From the NCBI RefSeq assembly GCF_002237595.1, contig NZ_CP022529.1, positions 3,782,001 to 3,846,000 on the forward strand: DNA of 64,000 bases. The letters are read 5' to 3'. Under the pieces are notes generated by a model. It saw only the letters and a list, made by a program, of their open reading frames with translations. It made no database searches and was not told the DNA's origin. Positions 56,673-64,000 of this stretch are shown here, in pieces. This DNA comes from Labrenzia sp. VG12 (GTDB lineage: Bacteria; Pseudomonadota; Alphaproteobacteria; Rhizobiales; Stappiaceae). Both the position numbers and the translations under genes were made by a program. Within the stretch, counting starts at the first letter, position 1. Each line of letters starts with the position of its first letter.

Positions 56673-56823
56673 TTCGGCCTCCTGGCCATTCAGAGAGAAC
56701 CGCCTTCTGGCGGAACCCACCGAATCTCTCAACAAAGAGTTAACAAAGCTTTACGTAACGTTAAGCAATTGTTTTTCCGGAGACAACCGATGGGCAGGCG
56801 CAGGAATCAGTATCTGGAACCGT

Positions 56824-58821
56824 CTAGGCCGCCTTTTCCGCTTCACTGCCAACGATCCGGACAACGTCCGTCATGATGTCCGTGAGCTGGAAATCCTTTG
56901 GCGTATAGACAGCAGCAACACCCATAGCCTTGAGCTGGCGCTCGTCTTCTTCCGGTATGATGCCACCGACAACAACGGGAATATCATCCGCCCCCGCCGC
57001 CCTGAGCCTCTCCATGACATCGCGAACCAGGGCCAGATGTGACCCGGAGAGGATGGACAGACCGATCACGTGCACATCTTCCTCGACCGCAGCGTTGACG
57101 ATCTGCGACGGCGTCAGGCGGATGCCCTCATAGACCACTTCCATACCGCAGTCGCGGGCCCGGACGGCAATCTGCTCCGCGCCGTTGGAATGACCGTCAA
57201 GGCCCGGCTTGCCGACCAGGAATTTCAAACGCCGTCCCAGTTTCGCAGACACAGCTTCGACATCGCCGCGGACGGCCGCCAGATCGCCGGCATCGTCACT
57301 CACGCTCTGCCCGACACCGGTCGGGGCCCGGTACTCGCCAAAGACTTCGCGCAAGGCGCGGCCCCATTCGCCGGTGGTCACACCTGCCTTGGCCGCGGCA
57401 ATGGAAGGTTCCATGATGTTGCGGCCTTCCTGGGCCGCAGATTTCAGTTCGGCAAGCGCCGTCTCGACGGCCGAGGCGTCCCGTGCATCGCGCCAGGCGG
57501 CGATTTTCTCGACAGCTTCAGCTTCCACATGCTCCGGAACGGTGAGGATTGCACCGTCTTCGCCTCCCGAGAGCGGCGAGGGTTCGCTTTCGGTCCACTT
57601 GTTGACCCCGACCACGGCCTGATCACCACCTTCGATGGCCGCAAGGCGAGCGGAATTGGCCTCCACCAGCTTGCGCTTCATGTAACTGGAATCGACGGCG
57701 GCCACCGCGCCGCCCATCGCGTCGATGCGCGCCAGCTCTTCGCGCGCTTCGGCCTTCAGGGCTTCGACCTTGCGGGTGATTTCTTCCGAACCATCAAAGA
57801 TATCGGCATATTCCAGAAGATCGGTCTCGTAGGCGACGATCTGCTGCATCCTCAAGGACCATTGCTGGTCGAACGGCCTCGGCAGCCCCAGCGCCTCATT
57901 CCAGGCCGGCAGCTGCACGGCCCGGGCCCGGGCATTCTTCGACAGCACAACGGCCAGCATCTCGATCAGGATGCGATAGACATTGTTTTCCGGCTGCTGC
58001 TCGGTCAGGCCGAGGGAATTCACCTGAACCCCGTAGCGGAAGCGGCGATACCGCTCATCCTCGACACCGTAGCGTTCCCGGCAGATCTCGTCCCAGAGCT
58101 CGGTGAAGGCGCGCATCTTGCACATCTCGGTGATGAAGCGCATGCCCGCATTCACAAAAAAGGAAATCCGGCCGACGGCCTTTGGAAAATCCTCCTCGGG
58201 AATGGCACCGCTGGCCTTCATGGAATCCAGAATGGCGACTGCCGTTGCAAGAGCAAAAGAGAGCTCCTGAACCGGTGTCGCGCCCGCTTCCTGCAAATGG
58301 TAGGAGCAGACATTCATCGGATTCCATTTGGGCATGTTGGAATAGGTCCAGGCGATCACATCCGTGGTCAGCTTCAGCGACGGCGCCGGCGGGAACACAT
58401 AGGTGCCGCGGGACAGGTATTCCTTGATGATATCGTTCTGGGTCGTGCCCGCCAGGAGATTGCGGTCCGCACCCTGCTCGTCCGCGGCGGCAATATAAAG
58501 CGACAGAAGCCAGGGCGCCGTGGCGTTGATCGTCATGGAGGTGTTCATGCGTTCCAGGGGGATGTCCTGGAACAGGGTGCGCATGTCGCCCAGATGGGCC
58601 ACCGGCACACCGACCTTGCCGACTTCGCCGCGCGCCAGCAAGTCGTCCGGATCGTATCCGGTCTGGGTTGGCAGATCGAAGGCAACGGACAAGCCGGTCT
58701 GACCCTTGGCAAGATTGCTACGGTAAAGCTTGTTCGATTCGGCGGCGGTCGAATGCCCCGCATAGGTGCGGAAAATCCAGGGGCGGTCGCGGTCCTGTTT
58801 TTTCTCTTGCCCTGTGCTCAT
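56824..58821 (-). CDS. ecm: Ethylmalonyl-CoA mutase (MeaA type), B12-dependent
   Basis: 665 residues from ATG 58821, with AGGAGGAG before it. Acts in the ethylmalonyl-CoA pathway, converting (2R)-ethylmalonyl-CoA to (2S)-methylsuccinyl-CoA with adenosylcobalamin. The mutase barrel shows RTYAGHSTAAESNKLYRSNL, GLSVAFDLPTQTGYDPDD, RMNTSMTINATAPWLLSLYI and GTTQNDIIKEYLSRGTYVFP-P. The C-terminal B12-binding domain has GKPGLDGHSNGAEQIA (His544 is the lower cobalt ligand), LSILSGSHL and VVGGIIPEED. The barrel resembles the MeaA group rather than methylmalonyl-CoA mutase MutB. It is divergent from ccr across 280 bases, a common arrangement in alphaproteobacteria. Confidence 0.93.
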   Translation of the reverse strand: MSTGQEKKQDRDRPWIFRTYAGHSTAAESNKLYRSNLAKGQTGLSVAFDLPTQTGYDPDDLLARGEVGKVGVPVAHLGDMRTLFQDIPLERMNTSMTINATAPWLLSLYIAAADEQGADRNLLAGTTQNDIIKEYLSRGTYVFPPAPSLKLTTDVIAWTYSNMPKWNPMNVCSYHLQEAGATPVQELSFALATAVAILDSMKASGAIPEEDFPKAVGRISFFVNAGMRFITEMCKMRAFTELWDEICRERYGVEDERYRRFRYGVQVNSLGLTEQQPENNVYRILIEMLAVVLSKNARARAVQLPAWNEALGLPRPFDQQWSLRMQQIVAYETDLLEYADIFDGSEEITRKVEALKAEAREELARIDAMGGAVAAVDSSYMKRKLVEANSARLAAIEGGDQAVVGVNKWTESEPSPLSGGEDGAILTVPEHVEAEAVEKIAAWRDARDASAVETALAELKSAAQEGRNIMEPSIAAAKAGVTTGEWGRALREVFGEYRAPTGVGQSVSDDAGDLAAVRGDVEAVSAKLGRRLKFLVGKPGLDGHSNGAEQIAVRARDCGMEVVYEGIRLTPSQIVNAAVEEDVHVIGLSILSGSHLALVRDVMERLRAAGADDIPVVVGGIIPEEDERQLKAMGVAAVYTPKDFQLTDIMTDVVRIVGSEAEKAA

Positions 58822-59101
58822 GCCACTTCTCCTCCTAAGGCATTCTGCTGCCTGATTTTTTGTCGCCCCGACAAGACCTTTATCTGCCCGTTTCTCCCGT
58901 TCAGGCACAGTCTGCCGGATATTGCGCGCCTGCGAAAGTTTTTCTCGCAATGCAAAATATGCTTGGCATCAAAACGCAAGTTAAGCAATAGTCGTATAGA
59001 TCGACGCAGCATTTTTGAACAATAGTTGCGCAAAACCGGGTTTCGACCCGATCATGCATTGTGCAAATGCGAAATTCTAAGGCCAGCCCTGGGAGGGGAG
59101 A
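58822..59101. promoter_or_regulatory. Divergent control region of ecm and ccr
   Basis: 280 bases between the two starts. Central part is AT-rich. TTGCGCAA occurs as a perfect palindrome at 59026-59033 and the related TTGTGCAA at 59059-59066, start to start 33 bases apart, on the ccr side; CGCAATGCAAAA lies at about 58946-58957. Such TTGCNCAA/TTTGCAAA-like sites recall the targets of ScfR regulators (RamB/PccR group) of acyl-CoA metabolism, but no such regulator gene is present in this window. Confidence 0.4.
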
Positions 59102-60397
59102 ATGACAGCAGCCGCCGAAGCCAACGACAACCAGACGCGCGAGGATGCTCCGGTGAAAGACCTTTACGAAATCGGCGAAATTCCGCCGCTGGGTCACGTT
59201 CCGAAGAACATGTATGCCTGGGCCATCCGCCGCGAGCGCCATGGCGCCCCGGAAGATGCCATGCAGCTGGAGGTCGTGCCGACCTGGGAGCTCGACAGCC
59301 ACGAGGTCCTGGTTCTGGTGATGGCCGCCGGCGTGAACTACAACGGCATCTGGGCCGGACTTGGTGAGCCGATCAGCCCGTTTGACGGCCACGGCGCCGC
59401 CTACCACATCGCCGGGTCGGATGCGTCCGGGATCGTCTGGGCCGTCGGCGACAAGGTCAAGCGCTGGAAAGTGGGCGACGAGGTTGTCATCCACTGTAAC
59501 CAGGATGACGGCGACGACGAGGAGTGCAACGGCGGCGATCCGATGTATTCCAACACCCAGCGCATCTGGGGCTATGAAACGCCGGACGGCTCCTTTGCCC
59601 AATTCACCCGCGCCCAGGCCCAGCAGCTGATGCCGCGGCCCAAGCACCTGACCTGGGAGGAAAGCGCCTGTTACACACTGACACTGGCAACCGCCTACCG
59701 CATGCTCTTCGGCCACCATCCGCATGAGCTGAAACCCGGCCAGAATGTCCTGGTCTGGGGCGCCTCCGGTGGTCTCGGGTCCTATGCCATCCAGCTGATC
59801 ACGGCCGCCGGCGCCAATGCCATCGGCGTGATTTCCGATGAAGACAAACGCCAGTTCGTCATGGATCTCGGCGCCAAGGGCGTGATCAACCGCAAGGACT
59901 TCAAGTGCTGGGGCCAGCTGCCGACGGTCGGTTCGCCGGAATATGCCGAATGGTTCGCGGAAGCCCGCAAGTTCGGCAAGGCGATCTGGGAGTTCACCGG
60001 CAAGGGCAACAATGTCGACATCGTCTTTGAGCATCCGGGCGAGGCGACCTTCCCGATCTCAACCTTCGTCTGCAAGAAGGGCGGCATGGTCGTCATCTGC
60101 GCCGGCACGTCGGGCTTCAACTGCACCTTCGACGTTCGCTACATGTGGATGCACCAGAAGCGCCTGCAGGGCTCGCACTTCGCGCATCTGAAGCAGGCGG
60201 CGGCAGCCAACAAGCTGATGATCGAGCGGCGCATCGATCCCTACATGTCAGAGGTCTTCCCCTGGGATCAGATCCCCAAGGCCCATACTAAGATGTGGAA
60301 GAATGAACACGCGCCCGGCAACATGTCCGTTCTGGTCTGTGCCCCGACAACCGGCCTCAGAACGCTTGAGGACGTGATTGACGCCGGCAAGCGCTAA
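59102..60397 (+). CDS. ccr: Crotonyl-CoA carboxylase/reductase
   Basis: 431 residues. The key enzyme of the ethylmalonyl-CoA pathway: it carboxylates and reduces crotonyl-CoA with CO2 and NADPH to (2S)-ethylmalonyl-CoA. Visible features of this medium-chain dehydrogenase/reductase: EIGEIPPLGHVPKNMYAWAI at the start, VLVMAAGVNYNGIWAGLGEP, HIAGSDASGIVWAVGDKVKR, the CO2-site neighbourhood near MYSNTQRIWGYETPDGSFAQ, LVWGASGGLGSYAIQLITAA (NADPH loop), and VFEHPGEATFPISTF. Length and motifs are normal for Ccr. The start follows GGAGGGGAGA closely. With ecm it defines acetyl-CoA assimilation without isocitrate lyase. Confidence 0.96.
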   Translation: MTAAAEANDNQTREDAPVKDLYEIGEIPPLGHVPKNMYAWAIRRERHGAPEDAMQLEVVPTWELDSHEVLVLVMAAGVNYNGIWAGLGEPISPFDGHGAAYHIAGSDASGIVWAVGDKVKRWKVGDEVVIHCNQDDGDDEECNGGDPMYSNTQRIWGYETPDGSFAQFTRAQAQQLMPRPKHLTWEESACYTLTLATAYRMLFGHHPHELKPGQNVLVWGASGGLGSYAIQLITAAGANAIGVISDEDKRQFVMDLGAKGVINRKDFKCWGQLPTVGSPEYAEWFAEARKFGKAIWEFTGKGNNVDIVFEHPGEATFPISTFVCKKGGMVVICAGTSGFNCTFDVRYMWMHQKRLQGSHFAHLKQAAAANKLMIERRIDPYMSEVFPWDQIPKAHTKMWKNEHAPGNMSVLVCAPTTGLRTLEDVIDAGKR

Positions 60398-60450
60398 AGC
60401 TCCCCGAAAGGCTCAGGCAGAGCAGCCTGTTAGAGCCTCATGCAGCCTGG

Positions 60451-60480
60451 CCAGCCCGTTTCGACGGGCTGGTTTTTTGT
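60451..60480 (+). terminator. Rho-independent terminator after ccr
   Basis: CCAGCCCGT-TTCG-ACGGGCTGG, nine perfect pairs with a UUCG tetraloop, followed by TTTTTTGT. It starts 54 bases after the ccr stop. Confidence 0.92.
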
Positions 60481-60579
60481 TTGGCGAGAGGGATGCTTGC
60501 CCCATTTCCGCTTCGTTATGGTTTCATGACCTATTGAGGGCTTTCGAATCAGGCCCCAGCAAAACGGAAAGTCGGCAAC

Positions 60580-61116
60580 TTGGTTGATCATCGAACAGGG
60601 TTCTTGTCCCTCAAACTCGCGCTTGCAGGAGCTTTGACACTGTTGCTTACCGCGTGCATGGGCGACCGCCTGCAGACGCCCCCCTTCTACCAGGACCTGG
60701 CACGGGCCGATGGCAAGGTCGATGCGGCCACAGCCGCCCAGATGATCTCGCAATACAGGGTCAATAACGGCCTGTCGCCGGTGTCCCCGGATTCAAAGCT
60801 CATCATGATCGCGGCCTCGCAGGCCCAGGCGATGGCCGCCGAAGGGTCGGTACGCGCTTCGCTGGCGCCCGACCAGCAGCTTGCCACCCGAATGATCTCG
60901 ATCGGCGAGCCCAAAACAGCGGCAGCCGAAAATGTCAGTGCCGGCTATCGCACCTTTGCCGAAGCCTTTTCAGGCTGGCGGGAATCGCCAAAACACAACG
61001 ACGTTCTTCTGACCAAAGACGCGACCCGGCTCGGTATTGCCACCGCCTATTCACCGTCAGCCAAGCACAAGGTGTTCTGGTCGCTCGTCCTGGCAGCTCC
61101 GAAACCGGCTCAATAA
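60580..61116 (+). CDS. CAP-domain (SCP/PR1-like) lipoprotein
   Basis: 178 residues from a TTG at 60580. Residues 1-26 are a lipoprotein signal ending in the lipobox LLTAC, so the mature form is lipidated at about Cys26. The following domain is CAP/SCP-like: AAQMISQYRVNNGLSPVSPD, then SKLIMIAASQAQAMAAEGSV, AENVSAGYRTFAEAFSGWRE and HNDVLLTKDATRLGIATAYS, ending VFWSLVLAAP. The family's usual first His and Glu positions look partly replaced (the 'EN' in AAENVSAG and the H in SPKHNDVLL remain). Bacterial CAP proteins have diverse, mostly unknown envelope roles. The start codon is uncertain. Confidence 0.78.
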   Translation: MVDHRTGFLSLKLALAGALTLLLTACMGDRLQTPPFYQDLARADGKVDAATAAQMISQYRVNNGLSPVSPDSKLIMIAASQAQAMAAEGSVRASLAPDQQLATRMISIGEPKTAAAENVSAGYRTFAEAFSGWRESPKHNDVLLTKDATRLGIATAYSPSAKHKVFWSLVLAAPKPAQ

Positions 61117-61131
61117 GAGCCGTGAAACAAG

Positions 61132-61650
61132 CTAGCAGACCTGGTGTTCGAAATACCGGTCCGGATAACGCGGACACGGTGGGGTCGCAAAGGGATACAT
61201 GGCCGGATCATAGGGTAAAACCTGTCCGGGTGCCTGACTGACCACCGGGACCGGATCCCCCTTGTAGACGGGACCGCCTTTATGGACCGTACCGGCCTTG
61301 GACGCAGGCCGGCTCTTTTGAGTGACTGGCACACCAAGGCTTCTTGCCGCCGCAGCAATCGGCTGGCCCTGAAACCGGCCTTGATCGGCAGAAATCAGGT
61401 AGTCGCTGGACACCCAGCCGGTCACCTTGCCAAAGGTCGCATCACACCAGCTGTAGCTCGCCGTGCAGCCATTGACGGTCACACGCCCGCCGCGCGGGAC
61501 AGTCAGGATGACCCGGTGGCCCGTCCCAGGCCCAGCCCGCATGTTCAGGTCGGCGGTCGTTTTGGCGATCACCGGCCCCTCGGCCTGAGCCACCACGGTC
61601 AACGTTGCCACGGCGATGGCGATCGCTGCCAGCGACAAGCGGATGCGCAT
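61132..61650 (-). CDS. Secreted SH3b-like protein, copy 1
   Basis: 172 residues from ATG 61650 with CGGAG upstream. Signal peptide at about 1-23 (MRIRLSLAAIAIAVATLTVV then AQA-EG). Mature part starts with an SH3_3-type domain: AKTTADLNMRAGPGTGHRVI-LTVPRGGRVTVNGC, then SYSWCDATFGKVTGWVSSDY. Two cysteines (in NGC and SWC) could form a disulphide. The tail of about 80 residues is Pro/Gly/Lys-rich, without known domain. These domains bind peptidoglycan or peptides in the periplasm. The next gene upstream encodes a paralogue with the same start context. Confidence 0.85.
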   Translation of the reverse strand: MRIRLSLAAIAIAVATLTVVAQAEGPVIAKTTADLNMRAGPGTGHRVILTVPRGGRVTVNGCTASYSWCDATFGKVTGWVSSDYLISADQGRFQGQPIAAAARSLGVPVTQKSRPASKAGTVHKGGPVYKGDPVPVVSQAPGQVLPYDPAMYPFATPPCPRYPDRYFEHQVC

Positions 61651-61892
61651 GATCAGAACTCCGAAATTCTGGGCCTGGAGCATTCCCGGAGGAGAACATG
61701 TCCTGGCAATAGAATGGTTCGGCCCGGTCTGGGCCAATCGGTTTCGGATCATGCCGGCTGCGGCTTGCGCCCAGCTTGCGTCGTATCAGGTCTGGTCCGA
61801 ACGGCGACCTTCCAAACCCCTGAACGAAGTCGCAGGAACGGGCCCGTTCAACGGCCTTCTGTCTGCGGGAACAAGCCTCAGGCGCCGTACCG

Positions 61893-62312
61893 TCAGTAGC
61901 GCCGGTAGTATGGTCCGCGCGGATAGGGCCGTACCGGCTGAACCACCACTGGCGGCCGGCCATAGATCGGGTAGTTGCGGTAATAGCGCTGCACGCCGAC
62001 ATGAACCCCGGCATTGGGAATCGGTCGGCCGTAATAGATACCGTTGCCACCATAGCTGAGATATTTGCCCGACACCCAGCCCTTGGCATTGGCAAAGGCG
62101 GCATCGCACCAGGCGAAATTGGCCGTGCAGCCGAAAACCGTCACCCCGCCGCCGCGTGGCACCGTTGTAATCACGGGATAGTTCGTGCCAGGCCCGGTGC
62201 GCATGTTGAGGTTTGCGGTCGTGTAGGCAATTGCCGGTCCAGCCGCCTGGGCCACCGTCGGCAGTGCGGTCGCGGCCAGCGCAATCAAGCCCAGCGAGAA
62301 GCGGGTGAGCAT
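61893..62312 (-). CDS. Secreted SH3b-like protein, copy 2
   Basis: 139 residues from ATG 62312 with CGGAGA upstream. Signal at about 1-22 (MLTRFSLGLIALAATALPTV then AQA-AG). SH3_3-type domain: YTTANLNMRTGPGTNYPVIT-TVPRGGGVTVFGC, then NFAWCDAAFANAKGWVSGKY, with the same two cysteines as copy 1. The C-terminal tail is short and Tyr/Pro/Arg-rich (RYYRNYPIYGRPPVVV, PRGPYYRRY), unlike the longer Lys/Gly/Pro tail of copy 1. The copies duplicated and their tails diverged. A 242-base gap, without a terminator I can recognise, lies between them; it contains no other supported gene. Confidence 0.85.
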   Translation of the reverse strand: MLTRFSLGLIALAATALPTVAQAAGPAIAYTTANLNMRTGPGTNYPVITTVPRGGGVTVFGCTANFAWCDAAFANAKGWVSGKYLSYGGNGIYYGRPIPNAGVHVGVQRYYRNYPIYGRPPVVVQPVRPYPRGPYYRRY

Positions 62313-62479
62313 GTTCAAATCTCCGAAAATCTGTGCCCAGACCTTCCCCATGTGGGTAGACATCATGGCGAAAATATAGCGCGACCATCGGAATTCGGCC
62401 CGATCTGCGCCCGATCGGGACGTGCCCGGCTTGCGTTCTTCGCCCGATTGAGGAAGATGAAAGCCGGGGGCACGTCATC

Positions 62480-62971
62480 ATGAAACAGTTTCAGCTATTT
62501 ACCACTCTGATCGCGATCACCGTGTTGTCGCTGTCGTTTGGACCTGGTCCAGCCAGCGCATTCGACGCCCACGCCGGCTACTACTACCCCGAGCCGCAGA
62601 CGCGAGAAGTCTACGTTTCGGAACTCGGCCTGGCACCGGACGCCGGCAAAAGGTCGCGCGCCGCCTTTGTCATCGGCCTTGCGGCCCAGCACGACAAACG
62701 CAACCGCATTGTCGGCTATCATCTGTTTGCCAAGGGTGGAGACCTGGAGAAACTGATCATCGTTGCCACCGGTGACGGCCAGTATGACACGCTCTACCGT
62801 CTCCGGGCTCTGCTTGCTTCGCTGACCTCCATGGCGCGGTCAACAGAGCTCTTTGCCCGCTCCAATCAGCCTCAGGAACTGAATTTCCTGGATTTCTGCA
62901 AAATGATCGGCTTCACGCAAGTGACGGTGAGCAACGGCAAGGATGTGGCGCATCAGATCCTGGTCCAATAG
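62480..62971 (+). CDS. Secreted protein of unknown function
   Basis: 163 residues. A Sec signal is clear (MKQFQLFTTLIAITVLSLSF then GPASA-FD, cleavage near residue 27). The mature part is mixed alpha/beta with YYYPEPQTREVYVSELGLAP, RAAFVIGLAAQHDKRNRIVG, YHLFAKGGDLEKLIIVATG, then RLRALLASLTSMARSTELFA and NFLDFCKMIGFTQVTVSNGK. I do not recognise a family; similar proteins may be annotated as hypothetical molybdopterin-guanine or periplasmic proteins. It is divergent from the SH3b copy 2 gene, 167 bases apart. Confidence 0.72.
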   Translation: MKQFQLFTTLIAITVLSLSFGPGPASAFDAHAGYYYPEPQTREVYVSELGLAPDAGKRSRAAFVIGLAAQHDKRNRIVGYHLFAKGGDLEKLIIVATGDGQYDTLYRLRALLASLTSMARSTELFARSNQPQELNFLDFCKMIGFTQVTVSNGKDVAHQILVQ

Positions 62972-63000
62972 GCTTCAGCCACAGAAAGCAGATCGGACCG

Positions 63001-63537
63001 CTAGGACCTCAATCCGATGGCCCGATTGACGATCTGGCCCGCATTCACGGCCTGATAGGTCGGAAACGGCGTACGCTGAGACAGGTCGATCTCACGCCTG
63101 AGCCAGTCCCGCTCTTCCAGCATGCCCAGAGATTTGGAAAGCGCCCGGTCGGTTATGCCCCCCAAACCGGACCGGATGGCGGAAAACCGGCTGGGCGCCT
63201 CGGTCAATGCCAGGATGGGCACGGACCAGCTCCTTTTCAGGATACCGAACCCGTCCTCGCCAGGAGCTGCTTCCAGGATACGGTGCGCCATGGCGGCGGC
63301 GACCTTGCCTTGCTCTGTCAGTCGGAATTCCGGACGGAGCGGATGACCGTGACCGGGATTTCTCTCAAGCAGACCCAGCTGGATGAGATGCTCCAGACTG
63401 GCGGCAAAGGCGCTGCGCGACGCCGTGGTTGCCGCAAGCAGGGGCGCCTGCCGACCCGGAACCCCGGAATGCAACAGGGCCAGAATTTTCAGCGACCAGG
63501 CTTTCGATGTGAGCTTGACAAGCAGCGGCATATCCAT
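63001..63537 (-). CDS. HxlR-like winged-helix regulator
   Basis: 178 residues. Two winged-helix-like segments are visible: KLTSKAWSLKILALLHSGVP with TTASRSAFAASLEHLIQLGL in the first, and KRSWSVPILALTEAPSRFSA with GLGGITDRALSKSLGMLEER in the second; the latter is the HxlR pattern (WxxxIL...R...I.GI....L...L..LE..GLI.R). A tandem layout, the first half being less typical, is unusual. It is divergent from a VOC protein gene with only 40 bases between starts, so it probably regulates that gene. HxlR proteins often sense aldehydes or quinones. Confidence 0.75.
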   Translation of the reverse strand: MDMPLLVKLTSKAWSLKILALLHSGVPGRQAPLLAATTASRSAFAASLEHLIQLGLLERNPGHGHPLRPEFRLTEQGKVAAAMAHRILEAAPGEDGFGILKRSWSVPILALTEAPSRFSAIRSGLGGITDRALSKSLGMLEERDWLRREIDLSQRTPFPTYQAVNAGQIVNRAIGLRS

Positions 63538-63577
63538 GAAATATAGCTACTATACTTTTGCTACAGAGGAAAGTGTC
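63538..63577. promoter_or_regulatory. Divergent promoter/operator of the HxlR and VOC genes
   Basis: Only 40 bases separate the two start codons. TAGC (63544-63547) and GCTA (63560-63563) form a small inverted pair around an AT-rich centre, and GCTAC occurs twice, 14 bases apart (63546 and 63560). GAGGA (63566-63570) is the Shine-Dalgarno of the VOC gene. Confidence 0.4.
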
Positions 63578-63952
63578 ATGTCAGTCGTTTCTTTGGAAAA
63601 CACCATCACTCTCGCGCTATCGGTGCGCGACCGCCATGCCAGTGCGCAATGGTATGAAAAGAACCTGGGCTTTCAGCTGCTCGTGCATATCGATGAGGCC
63701 GGCTGGAGCGAAATGCAGACCAAGACCGAAGGTGTCACACTGGGGTTGGGAGAGCAGGCGGAACCCGCACCGGGCAACATGGTACCGGTATTCGGCGTCG
63801 CGGACATCGCCTCGGCCCGAGCCGCGCTGGAAAGGGAAAATGTCAAATTCGACGGTGAAACCGAAACCGTCGAAGGCATGGTCAGCACCGCCACATTCTA
63901 CGATCCGGACGGCAATGCGCTCATGCTGGCGCAGGACCTGACACAACAGTAA
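63578..63952 (+). CDS. VOC family protein
   Basis: 124 residues from ATG 63578 with GAGGA eight bases upstream. Glyoxalase-type fold: ITLALSVRDRHASAQWYEKN, then LGFQLLVHIDEAGWSEMQTK, VTLGLGEQAEP, VPVFGVADIASARAALEREN and VSTATFYDPDGNALMLAQDL. Function cannot be assigned. It is divergent from the HxlR-like regulator gene. The remaining 48 bases of the window contain no feature I can support. Confidence 0.87.
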   Translation: MSVVSLENTITLALSVRDRHASAQWYEKNLGFQLLVHIDEAGWSEMQTKTEGVTLGLGEQAEPAPGNMVPVFGVADIASARAALERENVKFDGETETVEGMVSTATFYDPDGNALMLAQDLTQQ

Positions 63953-64000
63953 CGACCAGCCGGACCTGAGGCACCGCAAGAAATCGCCCGCTTGGTGCCG

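Noticed and set aside
56316..56876. 186-codon plus-strand frame between sbtA and ecm
   Set aside because: It has no Shine-Dalgarno site, runs into the end of ecm on the other strand, and the opposite frame has AGGAGG at a good distance. Some doubt remains.
57070..59025. 651-codon open frame on the plus strand
   Set aside because: Antisense to the ethylmalonyl-CoA mutase gene, whose catalytic and B12 motifs are unambiguous; no ribosome site and atypical composition.
1..64000. tRNA, rRNA, CRISPR array, insertion sequence, integrase or phage genes
   Set aside because: I looked for tRNA-like ends, regularly spaced direct repeats, transposase or integrase motifs and found none I could support; absence by eye is not proof for short RNAs.

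Overview
The window is a 64 kb, GC-rich (roughly 60%) chromosomal stretch of an alphaproteobacterium. The gene order hemC-hemD-mitofilin-like-hemY divergent from tsaD, the ethylmalonyl-CoA pathway pair ccr/ecm, and the general style of the proteins suggest a Hyphomicrobiales (Rhizobiales) marine heterotroph, most likely of the Stappiaceae (Labrenzia/Roseibium/Stappia); this assignment is inference, since no rRNA or typing gene is present. I see no tRNA, rRNA, CRISPR array, insertion sequence or prophage. The region looks like ordinary core and accessory chromosome with dense, short operons.

Layout. 0-4 kb: haem operon on the minus strand (hemC, hemD, a Mic60/mitofilin-type membrane coiled-coil protein, start of hemY). 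4-9.5 kb: tsaD, a glycine-zipper lipoprotein, two tandem NUDIX hydrolases, gpsA, then a YciI/EVE/methyltransferase trio. 9.5-20 kb: M20 amidohydrolase, a Crp-type regulator divergent from a two-subunit molybdenum hydroxylase, a membrane-anchored AlbA_2 protein with a TauE/SafE exporter, a membrane AraC regulator with a sterol-desaturase/DUF2147 fusion, leuB. 20-33 kb: chemoreceptor, VOC and YqaA proteins, a nested palindromic repeat, a patatin/GntP pair, a MarR-controlled monooxygenase-fold/cytochrome b561 pair, a phytase-like secreted protein behind a clear Pho box, a Bcr/CflA exporter, arsR-arsC. 33-39 kb: a diaminopropionate-lyase-like enzyme with an Asp/Glu-racemase-fold partner, a second ArsC, asd, TenA, a DMT permease. 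39-51 kb: a three-gene efflux operon (ATPase-less ABC membrane protein, RND adaptor, RND pump), then a ROK regulator divergent from an ABC importer plus glycerophosphodiesterase operon. 51-53 kb: two tandem HD-GYP proteins. 53.5-56.2 kb: sbtA-sbtB-carbonic anhydrase-dinB operon. 56-60.4 kb: ethylmalonyl-CoA mutase divergent from crotonyl-CoA carboxylase/reductase. 60.5-64 kb: envelope and secreted small proteins (CAP lipoprotein, two SH3 paralogues) and a divergent HxlR/VOC pair.

Working together. Most striking is a complete bicarbonate-uptake module (SbtA transporter, SbtB PII-like regulator, beta-carbonic anhydrase) about 2 kb from ccr and ecm, whose pathway fixes CO2/bicarbonate during acetyl-CoA assimilation: bicarbonate supply next to a bicarbonate-consuming pathway is plausible but unproven. 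Other themes are c-di-GMP turnover (paired HD-GYP proteins), phosphate economy (Pho-box phytase-like protein, glycerophosphodiesterase importer) and arsenate reduction without a local efflux pump.
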